Both the position numbers and the translations under genes were made by a program. Below are positions 17,905-25,657 of a DNA stretch of 64,000 bases, one piece after another (positions within the stretch are counted from its first letter, which is position 1; each line of letters starts with the position of its first letter). Source of the DNA: Planctellipticum sp942493135 (GTDB lineage Bacteria > Planctomycetota > Planctomycetia > Planctomycetales > Planctomycetaceae); the NCBI GenBank assembly GCA_942493135.1, contig OW818684.1, positions 3,906,001 through 3,970,000 of the forward strand, read 5' to 3'. Below the pieces are notes generated by a model, which was given only the letters and a program-made list of their open reading frames with translations, did no database searches and had not been told where the DNA came from.

Positions 17905-17969
17905 AGCGACAAGCGATCCGCGATCAGCTCTCTTCCCCTCTGGCTCTCCGCTTTGAGCTTTCCGCTCTC
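17905..17969 (-). repeat. Intergenic repeat module, inverted copy
   Basis: Reverse complement reads AGAGCGGAAAGCTCAAAGCGG, AGAGCCAGAGGGGAAGAG and AGCTGATCGCGGATCGC, matching the module at 17,272-17,335. It abuts the end of cvpA. Confidence 0.6.
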
Positions 17970-18857
17970 TCAGTACCGATCCCGCGACCCCGCGGATGTT
18001 CGCGGCGAGGGGAGCGGCGGAAAGAGATCGTCTTCGGAGGCCGCAGGTGTGGTGGCTTTCGGCGGAGTCGAGTTGCTCGATGTCCGGGTGCTCGAACGCC
18101 GTGGCGGCAGCTCGGGGGGAGGGAGGAATTCGCCGTCCTGGATGATCTGCGGGATGTCGGAACTGAGCGGACGCGTCGAGGTTCTTGGCCGCGGCTGCGT
18201 CGTCGTGGGCGGACTGGTCGACCCCGGCGTCCGGTCGCCGAACAGGTAGTCGGTGGCCGCCCCGCCCAGATCGCGGATCGTATCCAGCGGCTGCTTGTCG
18301 GTCGTCGTCTTGTCCTTCGGATTCGCTGGTTCGACGTTGCCCCCGGCGAGATAGCCCTCGGTCTCGGGAAGGTTCTTCAAATAGGGATCGATCACGTCGT
18401 GGGCGGCGGTCGGCAGGATGGGGTAAATCGTGTGCAGGATCCGGGCGGCGATGGTGCTGCTCTCGGACTGCAGAATCGTCGGACGGATCGACGGGAAGAA
18501 CGTGACCAGCCCCAGCGTCAGCGCGATCGTAAAGAGGACTCCCTTGACGGCGCCGAGCACGAAACCGAGGTGGCGGTCGAACTCTTCGAGCTTCAGCTTC
18601 TCCAGCGATTCCCGGATCGACCGGACCAGCAGATAAACCGCCAGCGAGATGACGCAGTACATCGTGATCAGCGCGAACAGGCGGTTCAGGGGCGGCTGGC
18701 CGAACCAGGGGGCCACGCTGACCGACAACGGCATGGCAAAGACGTAACCCAGCACCAACGACGCAATCGGAGCGACCTGCCAGGCCATGCCGCGGGACCA
18801 GCCGGTCACGGACGCATACAGCACCAGCACCAGCATGATGACATCGTAAATTGTCAT
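17970..18857 (-). CDS. CvpA-family membrane protein with long Pro/Thr/Ser-rich tail
   Basis: 295 residues. Residues 1-165 contain four hydrophobic segments in the CvpA pattern (MTIYDVIMLVLVLYASVTGW, GYVFAMPLSVSV, LDRHLGFVLGAVKG-like core seen as FDRHLGFVLGAVKGVLF). CvpA proteins are inner-membrane proteins tied to colicin V production, biofilm and envelope stress. The last 110 residues are a low-complexity Pro/Ser/Thr/Arg tail with no fold seen, longer than in typical CvpA (about 160 residues). It lies 49 bp downstream of the YdjM-like gene on the same strand, so the two may be co-transcribed. Confidence 0.85.
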   Translation of the reverse strand: MTIYDVIMLVLVLYASVTGWSRGMAWQVAPIASLVLGYVFAMPLSVSVAPWFGQPPLNRLFALITMYCVISLAVYLLVRSIRESLEKLKLEEFDRHLGFVLGAVKGVLFTIALTLGLVTFFPSIRPTILQSESSTIAARILHTIYPILPTAAHDVIDPYLKNLPETEGYLAGGNVEPANPKDKTTTDKQPLDTIRDLGGAATDYLFGDRTPGSTSPPTTTQPRPRTSTRPLSSDIPQIIQDGEFLPPPELPPRRSSTRTSSNSTPPKATTPAASEDDLFPPLPSPRTSAGSRDRY

Positions 18858-18906
18858 AACGTTCCTTTGCTCCGTCGCAGAACTGCCCGCGGGCCTTCCA
18901 CCGTCT

Positions 18907-19647
18907 TCAGTACGGCCGGCCTTCCAGTTCCGGCAGATCCCGGGTCAGTTTCTCCGGGGCTGCAGGGGCGGGCGAACGGGGCGATTGTGTTGCAGTTGGC
19001 GTGCCCGGCGGCGTGTGAATGGCGACATCCCGCAGGACGCCGACCGAGACGAGGATCAGAATGCCGAAACACGCGGAATTGGCGTTACCGTCCCCCGAAA
19101 ACACCTTGAGCGCCGAACCGAAAGACTTTTTCAGCTTGGGCACGACGCCGGAGACGTTCACGCTCCAGATTTCATCGAGCAGCAGATGCGTGAAATAGCC
19201 CAGACTGACGGCAGCCGCCTTAAAGTACCGCACGGCCGGGTCGACGTGGTCAATGAGCAGAAAGGCGACCATGCCGGCGATGAGGATTGCGGGAATACTG
19301 TGAAACATGCCGCGGTGGACCGTGAAACGCTTGAGGAGTCCGCCAAGGCCAAATCGAATGAAGAGGTAGGCCGGAGCGCCGACGAGAAACATCTGCTCGG
19401 GAGTCCAGCCGGTCCGGATCAGGCGATGCAGCAGCAGCATCGGGGCGACGGCGGCGGCGAAGCTGATGGTTTCGCGGGCGGGAATTCCGGAGTCGCTGTC
19501 GACGTCCGGAAGAATTCCGGCGATCGCGCACAGTCCGCCGGCGACGGCCGCAGACTCCGGCGGGAGCTGCATTTGCGTCATGCCGAGCCAGCCGTAGCTG
19601 GCCCCAACGACGCTGCTGACGGCAATATGCGTATGAAACCCGGCCAT
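18907..19647 (-). CDS. YdjM-like membrane-bound metal-dependent hydrolase (DUF457 type)
   Basis: 246 residues. The start MAGFHTHIAVSS begins with the family HxHxx motif; AIAGILPDVDSDSG, FTVHRGMFHSIPAI and GYFTHLLLDEIWSV are the conserved metal-binding His/Asp motifs of the YdjM/DUF457 group, set between four or five transmembrane segments. Members are predicted inner-membrane hydrolases, possibly phospholipase-like. The frame extends 29 codons upstream but the HTH motif is normally at the extreme N-terminus, so 19,647 is used. Transcribed with cvpA downstream. Confidence 0.85.
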   Translation of the reverse strand: MAGFHTHIAVSSVVGASYGWLGMTQMQLPPESAAVAGGLCAIAGILPDVDSDSGIPARETISFAAAVAPMLLLHRLIRTGWTPEQMFLVGAPAYLFIRFGLGGLLKRFTVHRGMFHSIPAILIAGMVAFLLIDHVDPAVRYFKAAAVSLGYFTHLLLDEIWSVNVSGVVPKLKKSFGSALKVFSGDGNANSACFGILILVSVGVLRDVAIHTPPGTPTATQSPRSPAPAAPEKLTRDLPELEGRPY

Positions 19648-19748
19648 GGGACCGCTCGGAGCGCGCACGAAAAATCCACGGGATCCTTCCCGTAGCAAAG
19701 CGCGGACCATAGCTGGGGAGTGCAAATTGGTCAACGTGAAGCTTTCGG

Positions 19749-19857
19749 GGCGGATCTCTCGCCGAGTCGCGGAGGAAGGCGGAAGATTTCGTGCGAAGGC
19801 GCAGAACGGAACGGAAAGACGACCGGAAAGAAACGTTACATGACGAAGGCGGGATGA
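19749..19857 (-). repeat. Intergenic repeat module, inverted copy
   Basis: The reverse complement reads CCGCCTTCGTCATG, CCGTTCCGTTCTGCGCCTTC, GAAATCTTCCGCCTTCCTCC and GGCGAGAGATCC, the same word order as 14,215-14,360. A short ACTGACAACTGACGAAGCAC string follows at 19,922-19,963. Confidence 0.65.
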
Positions 19858-19990
19858 AGTCGCCGTTCGTGGTCAGTCCCTCGTGGCGCGTGAAGAGGAC
19901 CCCGGATGACATCGCTCTTTCCAACTGACAACTGACGAAGCACAAAGTACAAAGTGCAGATCACCAGCAACCAGCCACAAGGATCTCCAT

Positions 19991-20551
19991 TTGAACTTCC
20001 TCGACAAATGGCCGCACGGCCTGAGCTACCGCGAATTCCTGCACAAGTATGCCTCGCCTGAACATCATCGGCGGTGGGATCTGGTCCATGATCTGGTGCA
20101 GCTGACGGCCGAGCAACGACTGGTGCTGGAGTCATTCCGGCGGGAGATGCTGGTGCTGGTCTCGGTCGGAGCGTGGTGCGGGGACTGCATCAACCAGTGC
20201 CCCATCCTGGATCACTTCGCCGCCGCGACTGACCGGATTCGGTTGCGATTCTTCGATCGCGACGATCACCCGGATCTCTCGGACGAACTGCAGACGTGCG
20301 GCGGCCGACGCGTGCCGACGGTGCAGTTTCTGGCCGAAGACGGTGCGCCGTGCGGGAGGTTCGGCGACCGGACGCTGTCCCGTTACCGGCAGATCGCCGC
20401 CGAGCAGCAGGGGGCGGCGTGCCCGACGGGTCTGGTGCTGCCGGACCAGGCAGACTTCGGAATCGTCGTCCAGGAGTGGCTGGACGAGTTCGAGCGCATC
20501 CAGCTCATGCTGCGGACATCAGCGCGGTTGCGGCAGAAGCATGGCGATTGA
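19991..20551 (+). CDS. Thioredoxin-family protein
   Basis: 186 residues from a TTG start, supported by AAGGA at 19,979-19,983 with a 7-base spacer. The thioredoxin core begins about residue 50: EMLVLVSVGAWCGDCINQCP holds the redox CGDC motif, and GGRRVPTVQFLAEDG has the cis-proline loop. CGDC with an additional Cys three residues on is typical of the thioredoxin-fold oxidoreductases seen in Gram-positives and planctomycetes (BrxC/YtpP-like layouts), but the precise role is not evident. No signal peptide, so cytoplasmic. No operon partner: convergent with the secreted-protein gene downstream. Confidence 0.85.
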   Translation: MNFLDKWPHGLSYREFLHKYASPEHHRRWDLVHDLVQLTAEQRLVLESFRREMLVLVSVGAWCGDCINQCPILDHFAAATDRIRLRFFDRDDHPDLSDELQTCGGRRVPTVQFLAEDGAPCGRFGDRTLSRYRQIAAEQQGAACPTGLVLPDQADFGIVVQEWLDEFERIQLMLRTSARLRQKHGD

Positions 20552-20558
20552 GGAAGAA

Positions 20559-20583
20559 GTGGCTAGTGGTTAGTGGCTAGTGA
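20559..20583 (+). repeat. Short gtggctagtggttagtgg repeat
   Basis: Tandem near-copies of GTGGCTAGTGGTTAGTGGC directly after the thioredoxin gene; the same style of word string as the ACTGACCACT elements in other gaps. Confidence 0.5.
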
Positions 20584-20629
20584 AGAGCAGGGCCGGGCGC
20601 GCCCGGCCATCTTCGCTCAACGCTCAACG

Positions 20630-20667
20630 AAAAAACGCCCGGTCGAGCACTGGCTCGACCGGGCGTT
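20630..20667 (-). terminator. Rho-independent terminator for the secreted-protein genes
   Basis: A perfect 15-bp stem (AACGCCCGGTCGAGC 20,634-20,648; GCTCGACCGGGCGTT 20,653-20,667) with a 4-base loop. On the minus strand it is followed by a T-run (A-run at 20,630-20,635 on plus), placing it 25 bp past the stop of the last minus-strand gene. Confidence 0.85.
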
Positions 20668-20692
20668 GTAAGTTTCTCGTGAACGGCTGCGA

Positions 20693-21403
20693 TCAGTAGC
20701 CGGCTCGGCGGATCGTGTCGCTCCGCACGGAGTCACTCGGCGGAACCGGCGACGGTGGGGTCTCGTTTGAAGGCAGCGGCGTCGGGCTCGGTGCACCGTT
20801 CGTCGGGGCCGGGGTGGTGATCACTTCGCCGCCGTACATGCAGTGGGGGCAGTTACCGCGGAGCCCGTGCAGACAGGTTGCCGGACCGTCGCGCCACTGC
20901 GAGGCGTAAGCGGTGCCGGCGAGGTAATGCCACTGGGCGGGAATCGGCTTGGCCGGCAGTCGGCTCGGATCGGGCTGCCAGGATGGAGCGTGCTGGTAGT
21001 AGTACCCCAGCTGAGTCGTATCCGTCGGCATATAGACCATCGGCGCGGCCTGGAACCCCGAGCCGGGCATGCCGTGCCACTGGTTCGGAAACATGGTCTG
21101 GTACTGCACGCCCCGACGGTGGATGGGATACTTCTGCGGGATCGAGTATCCGTGGTCGGGCGAGTGCGAGCAGTAGTGATCGCAGAACAGCCCGTGTTTG
21201 CAGCCGTGGCGTCCGTGCGTTCGGCAGGTCGGGCAGTCTCCCTCGATGTAGCCGCCGCCGCCCGATGTGGAAACCATTGAGGCCGGGGCTTTGTCCGAGA
21301 CCCGCGCGATGCCTTCTGTCGGGCTCTGAGCCGCCAGCGGAGCGCCGGCGGACATCAGTCCGGCCAGGGAAAGCGCTCCCAGCCAATTGCGTTGATGGAA
21401 CAT
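20693..21403 (-). CDS. Secreted Cys/His/Tyr/Pro-rich planctomycete-type protein
   Basis: 236 residues with AAGGAAG before the ATG. The N-terminus MFHQRNWLGALSLAGLMSAG is a signal peptide. The mature protein has a Cys/His cluster (CPTCRTHGRHGCKHGLFCDH) at about 64-83 and a later NCPHCMYGG, spaced like metal-binding or disulphide knuckles, and ends in a Pro/Thr/Ser-rich tail. I recognise no named domain; such Tyr/Pro/His-rich exported proteins are common in planctomycetes and may belong to the cell surface. It is the last of three same-strand genes of similar type. Confidence 0.75.
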   Translation of the reverse strand: MFHQRNWLGALSLAGLMSAGAPLAAQSPTEGIARVSDKAPASMVSTSGGGGYIEGDCPTCRTHGRHGCKHGLFCDHYCSHSPDHGYSIPQKYPIHRRGVQYQTMFPNQWHGMPGSGFQAAPMVYMPTDTTQLGYYYQHAPSWQPDPSRLPAKPIPAQWHYLAGTAYASQWRDGPATCLHGLRGNCPHCMYGGEVITTPAPTNGAPSPTPLPSNETPPSPVPPSDSVRSDTIRRAGY

Positions 21404-21483
21404 GTCCCGCTTCCTTGTGGGGTCGGCCGTCGGGGCCGTGGGTGAGACGTAAGAGGATTGAACCGGCCGTCGAAGTCTGACGC

Positions 21484-22143
21484 TTAGTAGCCGTAAGGCG
21501 CGTCGTAGCCGTAAGGTCCGCTGGTCGGCGCCATCGGGCGGGAAACCGGCGTCAGGCGGCTGGAAGGCACCCCCCAGCCATAGTTGTAAGTATGCCCGAC
21601 GACAGGAGCCAGGGGCACGCCGATCGGTGTGCCGTAGCCTTCGGCTCCGTAGACCTGACCGTCGCGGCCATCGAAGTAGTTGACGTCTTCCGGATAGACG
21701 CGGGCGTAGTGGCCGACGAACGGAATCCCGGTGCCGCCATTGCCCGTCGGGTAAAAGTACCCGAACTTGCAGCGCATGTACTGCTTGAAGTTGTAGCACT
21801 TGTCGGCGCAATGGGAACGGAGACCGCCGTTGCCGAAGCCGGGACGGCAGTTGTAGCCGTCCTCGTAGACCACGTATTCGCCGGAGGAGGTCATCGATTC
21901 GCCATGCATCCCTGCCAGGCGGGCGTCGACGCGTCGAGTCCCCTGTTCCATGCGTTCGCGGGCGACCTCGACCGTCTCTTCAATGGCGTCCGCAAAGCTC
22001 GCGGGCTGCACGGCGCTGCCGGCAGGTTTCCGCAGGCGAACAACGCCTTCCGCGTCATCGGCCGCTGCCGACTGTCCGACCGCCAGCAGCGTCAGCCCGG
22101 CGGCGCACGCCAGACTCTTCAGTGTTCCGGCCCAGGTCGTCAT
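21484..22143 (-). CDS. Secreted Gly/Tyr-rich hypothetical protein
   Basis: 219 residues from MTTWAG, preceded by AGGACAGGA. A signal peptide runs to about residue 28 (LTLLAVGQSAAA). The mature part starts with a charged stretch containing EETVEVARERMEQGTRRVDA (helical), then a Cys-bearing block CRPGFGNGGLRSHCADKCYN with CKFGYFYPTG, and a C-terminal Tyr/Pro/Gly-rich repeat-like tail ending GPYGYDAPYGY. No named family recognised. Same strand and style as its two neighbours, 80 and 110 bp away, which suggests a shared surface or matrix role. Confidence 0.72.
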   Translation of the reverse strand: MTTWAGTLKSLACAAGLTLLAVGQSAAADDAEGVVRLRKPAGSAVQPASFADAIEETVEVARERMEQGTRRVDARLAGMHGESMTSSGEYVVYEDGYNCRPGFGNGGLRSHCADKCYNFKQYMRCKFGYFYPTGNGGTGIPFVGHYARVYPEDVNYFDGRDGQVYGAEGYGTPIGVPLAPVVGHTYNYGWGVPSSRLTPVSRPMAPTSGPYGYDAPYGY

Positions 22144-22253
22144 GATTCCTGTCCTTATGAGCAAGTCGCCGATCGTGACGGCGGAGTTTCGGAGGAGTGC
22201 GGTTTGAGCAAACGATTCGCCAGGGGTCGCTAATGGTCGGACGGCGCCTCGGA

Positions 22254-22796
22254 TCAGTGGCTGACGCCGGGGAAAAATGGCGGGAAGGCGGGGTGCTTGG
22301 AACGGTACTTGACTTGCACCTGTGTTCCCTGCAGTTCCCAGCGTTCGTGCGACTTGACGCCGAACGGCGTCCAGAGCCAGCTCCCCTTCACGCGGTGGTA
22401 GTAGGGGGGATAGATGGCCCGGTACGTGTGGGGATAGAGCATTTCGTGCGGGGCGAAAGCCTGGTTGGTGATCATGGCCCCGCCGGTCCAGTAGGGCGTC
22501 GTCGGCTTGGGGGACGGATAGAGCGGTGCGCCCAGATAGACGTAGCCATCCTGTTGAACGGGCATTGTCGGCCCGGCCGCAGGGGCCTGCGGCGCCGGAG
22601 TTTCGGTCATCGCGGCGCGGCGGGCGGGGATCGCCCGGTAGTCGCCGTAGTCCGGTTCAGCAGGGGCACTGGCGTATGCAGATTCGACGCCTCCCCCAAA
22701 CTGGGACGCGTATTCATCCTGAGCGTGCACCGTGTGCAGCATGATGGTCGGCAGCAACACGGCCAACGACCTGGTCCAATTCAATGCCCGAGACAT
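22254..22796 (-). CDS. Secreted Tyr/Pro-rich hypothetical protein
   Basis: 180 residues, with GGAGGGCAGGA before the ATG. Signal peptide to about residue 25 (LAVLLPTIMLHTVHAQ). The mature protein has Tyr-rich motifs PHEMLYPHTYRAIYPPYYHR and SWLWTPFGVKSHERWELQG near the C-terminus, which recalls wording shared among planctomycete secreted proteins (TPFG, SHERWELQG). Function unknown. First gene of the three-gene minus-strand group; a 402-bp gap separates it from the divergent parC. Confidence 0.72.
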   Translation of the reverse strand: MSRALNWTRSLAVLLPTIMLHTVHAQDEYASQFGGGVESAYASAPAEPDYGDYRAIPARRAAMTETPAPQAPAAGPTMPVQQDGYVYLGAPLYPSPKPTTPYWTGGAMITNQAFAPHEMLYPHTYRAIYPPYYHRVKGSWLWTPFGVKSHERWELQGTQVQVKYRSKHPAFPPFFPGVSH

Positions 22797-23198
22797 GTCC
22801 TGCCCTCCATGGTCCGCCGGTTCTCTGACGCCGGGATTTCGCGATTCATCGCGCTGGTTCGCGGGGCCTGATCCGCCGTGATTCTGGCCCGACGATTTGG
22901 TACTCAGAGATTCGGTTGTTGTGCTGGCTTCCGATGAGTCATTTCACGACCGACAGTCCACATGATCGGCTTTTTACAAGTAATTGGAATGTAACGGCTT
23001 AGGTGCGATTGCAAAATCTCCGTAACCGGTGTATCTGATACGCACGGAAAGACCTTGCCAGGCGTCAAACTCGACGCGGTTTGCCGCGCGGCGGGTCAAT
23101 TCTGGTGAACAAAAGTCAAATTCACCGCACCCGCTGTCCGAAAGGTCGGCGAGGCCGGAATACTCTTCCCATTTTCCACGGACGCCGGAGCCAGTCCC
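22797..23198. other. Divergent intergenic region between secreted-protein genes and parC
   Basis: 402 bp with no credible gene. It probably holds promoters for both directions. It has an A/T-rich patch at about 22,970-23,000 and a sigma70-like element listed separately. Confidence 0.5.
23009..23037 (+). promoter_or_regulatory. Possible sigma70-type promoter for parC
   Basis: TTGCAA at 23,009-23,014, a 17-base spacer, then TATCTG at 23,032-23,037, about 160 bp before the TTG start of parC. One such match is expected by chance fairly often, so support is weak. Confidence 0.3.
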
Positions 23199-25580
23199 TT
23201 GGCCAGACGGATCTCTTCTGCAGGGAATCGCGGATCGACAAACTCGGACGGCAGCGACCGCATCGACTATGTGCCGCTCAGTCAGGAAACCCGCCGTCGG
23301 TATCTCAACTATGCAATGTCTGTCATTACGTCCCGGGCGCTCCCCGACGTGCGAGACGGTTTGAAGCCGGTTCAACGGCGAATCCTGTTCTCCATGTACG
23401 AGGACCGATTGCTCGCCGACGCGAAGCCCCGCAAGTGCGCCAAGATCGTCGGCGACACAATGGGTGCGTTCCACCCCCACGGCGACACAGCGATCTACGA
23501 CACGCTCGTCCGCATGGCGCAGGACTTTACGTTCCGCTATCCGCTGGTCGACGGGCAAGGGAACTTCGGCTCGATCATGGGGCTCCCGGCGGCGGCTTAT
23601 CGGTATACCGAAGCCAAACTGACCGCGTTCTCCGAGCAACTCCTGCAGGAGCTGCGGATGGAGACGGTCGACTACCGCCCCACCTATGACGGCAGCCGGA
23701 CGGAACCGACGGTCCTGCCGACGCGCGTGCCGCACCTGCTGGTCAACGGCACGACCGGCATCGCCGTGGGGATGGCCACCAATATGCCGCCCCACAACCT
23801 GGGGGAAGTCGTCGCCGCCTGCGTCCACCTGATCAACAACGACGGGGTCGAAACGAAGGATCTGCTGAAGTTCATCAAGGGGCCCGACTTTCCGCTCGGC
23901 GGGCGGATCATCACCGATCGCAAGGAACTGCGCGGGATCTACGAGGAAGGGCGAGGGGCGATCAAGGTCCGCGGGGAATGGAAGCCGGACCGGGACCGCA
24001 AAGGAACGGCCGAAGACCGGCTGGTGATCTACTCGATCCCCTACACGGTCGAATCGGGACCGCTGGTGCAGGAGATCGGAGCGGTTGTCGCCAACCGCAA
24101 GCTGCCGCAGCTCCTGAACGTCGCCGACGAGACGGACGACAAGCATGGCCTGAGAATCGTCCTGGAGCTGAAGCCCGGATCCGATCCCGAAGTCGTGATG
24201 GCCTATCTCTTCAAGCACACGTCGCTGGAGCTGAATTTCAATTACAACGCGACGAGTCTGGTGCCCAGCGACTCGGGCCAACTGGTCCCGGCCCGGTTGA
24301 ACCTGGTCGAGATGCTGCAGCACTTCCTGACGTTCCGCCTGGCGACGGTCCGTCGGCGGTTCGAATATCAGTTGCGGCAGCTCGAACGGAGGATTCACAT
24401 CCTCGAAGGCTTCGCGATCATCTTCAACGACCTCGACAAGGCGCTGAAGATCATCCGCAACAGCACCGGCAAACGGGACGCCGCCGACAAGCTGATGAAG
24501 GCCTTCCCGCTCGACGAAGAGCAGACGATGGCGATCCTGGAGCTGCAGCTCTACCGGATCTCGCAACTCGAAATCAATACGATCCTGGAAGAGCTGGCGG
24601 AGAAGCGAAAAGAGGCGGACAAGATCCGCAAAATCCTGGCCTCCGAGAAGAAGCTCTGGGGAGTGGTCCAGACCGAACTTGAAGAGGTCGCCGCCCAGTT
24701 CGGCGATAAGCGGCGGACGTCGCTGGGGTCGTCGGAAGAGGTCGCCGAATTCGACGCCTCGGCCTACATCGTCCGCGAGAACACCAACGTGGTGCTGACG
24801 CGCGACGGGTGGGTGAAGCGGGTGGGGCGGCTGCAGAGCGTCGAGACGACGCGGGTGCGCGAGGGGGACGCCGTGCTGGACGTGCTCCCCGGCAGCACCG
24901 TGGACGCGGTCGTGTTTTTTGCGAGCGACGGGGTGGCCTACACGCTGGGGATCGACCAGATTCCCGTCTCGTCGGGCTACGGCGAACCGCTCTCGAAGCA
25001 CGTGAAGCTGGCGGACGGTGTGAGCATCATCGCCGCGGTCTCGACCGACCCGCGGTTCACGCCCGAAGACGGCGAGGCCTCCGGCGAGGCGCCCGCCACG
25101 CCCTACCTGTCGATCGTCACGGCGCAGGGGCAGACGACGCAGATCCCGCTGGGGCCGTATCGCACGGCGTCGACGAAGAGCGGCCGGAAGTTCTGTCGGC
25201 TGGGCGACGGCGATCGGGTCGTGGGGGTCGAACTGGTCCGCGAAGCGACGAGCGTCTTCCTGGCGACGCGGATGGGACGGGTGATTCACTACACCCTGGA
25301 AGAAGTTCCGGTACTGTCCGGCGCCGGCCGGGGCGTGCGGGGAATCAAGCTCGACGCTCAGGACGAAGTGCTCGGACAGCAACTGATCACGCGGCCGAGC
25401 GATTGCCTGCGGATCAAAACCGACGGCGACAAGGTGCTCGTCTGCGGCCAGCAGAAGTACGCCCCGGTCGGCCGGGGAGGGAAGGGGGATCGGGCGGTTA
25501 CCCGCAGCGCGGTGACCGAGATCGTCCGGGATCCGATTCCGCTGGTGGACTGGGCGGCGATTGAAGCACAGAAGGAATAA
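23199..25580 (+). CDS. parC: Type IIA topoisomerase subunit A (ParC/GyrA-like)
   Basis: 793 residues from TTG, with GGAG eight bases upstream. ALPDVRDGLKPVQRRILFSM (about 47-66) is the universal subunit A motif. The quinolone-region HPHGDTAIYDT is at 92-102, and the catalytic tyrosine is Tyr136 in AAAYRYTEAKL. A coiled-coil/tower region follows, then a C-terminal beta-pinwheel from about 520 (TRDGWVKRVGRL blades). No QRRGGKG gyrase box is seen, which favours topoisomerase IV-like activity (decatenation) over gyrase. It works with the B subunit encoded 77 bp downstream to pass DNA duplexes through a double-strand break using ATP. Confidence 0.9.
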   Translation: MARRISSAGNRGSTNSDGSDRIDYVPLSQETRRRYLNYAMSVITSRALPDVRDGLKPVQRRILFSMYEDRLLADAKPRKCAKIVGDTMGAFHPHGDTAIYDTLVRMAQDFTFRYPLVDGQGNFGSIMGLPAAAYRYTEAKLTAFSEQLLQELRMETVDYRPTYDGSRTEPTVLPTRVPHLLVNGTTGIAVGMATNMPPHNLGEVVAACVHLINNDGVETKDLLKFIKGPDFPLGGRIITDRKELRGIYEEGRGAIKVRGEWKPDRDRKGTAEDRLVIYSIPYTVESGPLVQEIGAVVANRKLPQLLNVADETDDKHGLRIVLELKPGSDPEVVMAYLFKHTSLELNFNYNATSLVPSDSGQLVPARLNLVEMLQHFLTFRLATVRRRFEYQLRQLERRIHILEGFAIIFNDLDKALKIIRNSTGKRDAADKLMKAFPLDEEQTMAILELQLYRISQLEINTILEELAEKRKEADKIRKILASEKKLWGVVQTELEEVAAQFGDKRRTSLGSSEEVAEFDASAYIVRENTNVVLTRDGWVKRVGRLQSVETTRVREGDAVLDVLPGSTVDAVVFFASDGVAYTLGIDQIPVSSGYGEPLSKHVKLADGVSIIAAVSTDPRFTPEDGEASGEAPATPYLSIVTAQGQTTQIPLGPYRTASTKSGRKFCRLGDGDRVVGVELVREATSVFLATRMGRVIHYTLEEVPVLSGAGRGVRGIKLDAQDEVLGQQLITRPSDCLRIKTDGDKVLVCGQQKYAPVGRGGKGDRAVTRSAVTEIVRDPIPLVDWAAIEAQKE

Positions 25581-25657
25581 ATCGGGGCTATGACTCCGCC
25601 GCCCCTCCGGGGCTGATACACGCCTGACTCTCGCGAATGAACAGGTCGCCAACAGAT

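Noticed and set aside
17553..19109. Plus-strand open frame of about 518 codons across the hairpin region and cvpA
   Set aside because: Low-complexity Arg/Glu/Gln composition, opposite a recognisable CvpA protein, and starts in the hairpin array.
20693..21811. Longer frame (372 codons) for the first secreted protein
   Set aside because: The upstream 136 codons overlap the neighbouring secreted-protein gene and are Arg-rich shadow; a signal peptide with AAGGAAG marks 21,403 as the start.
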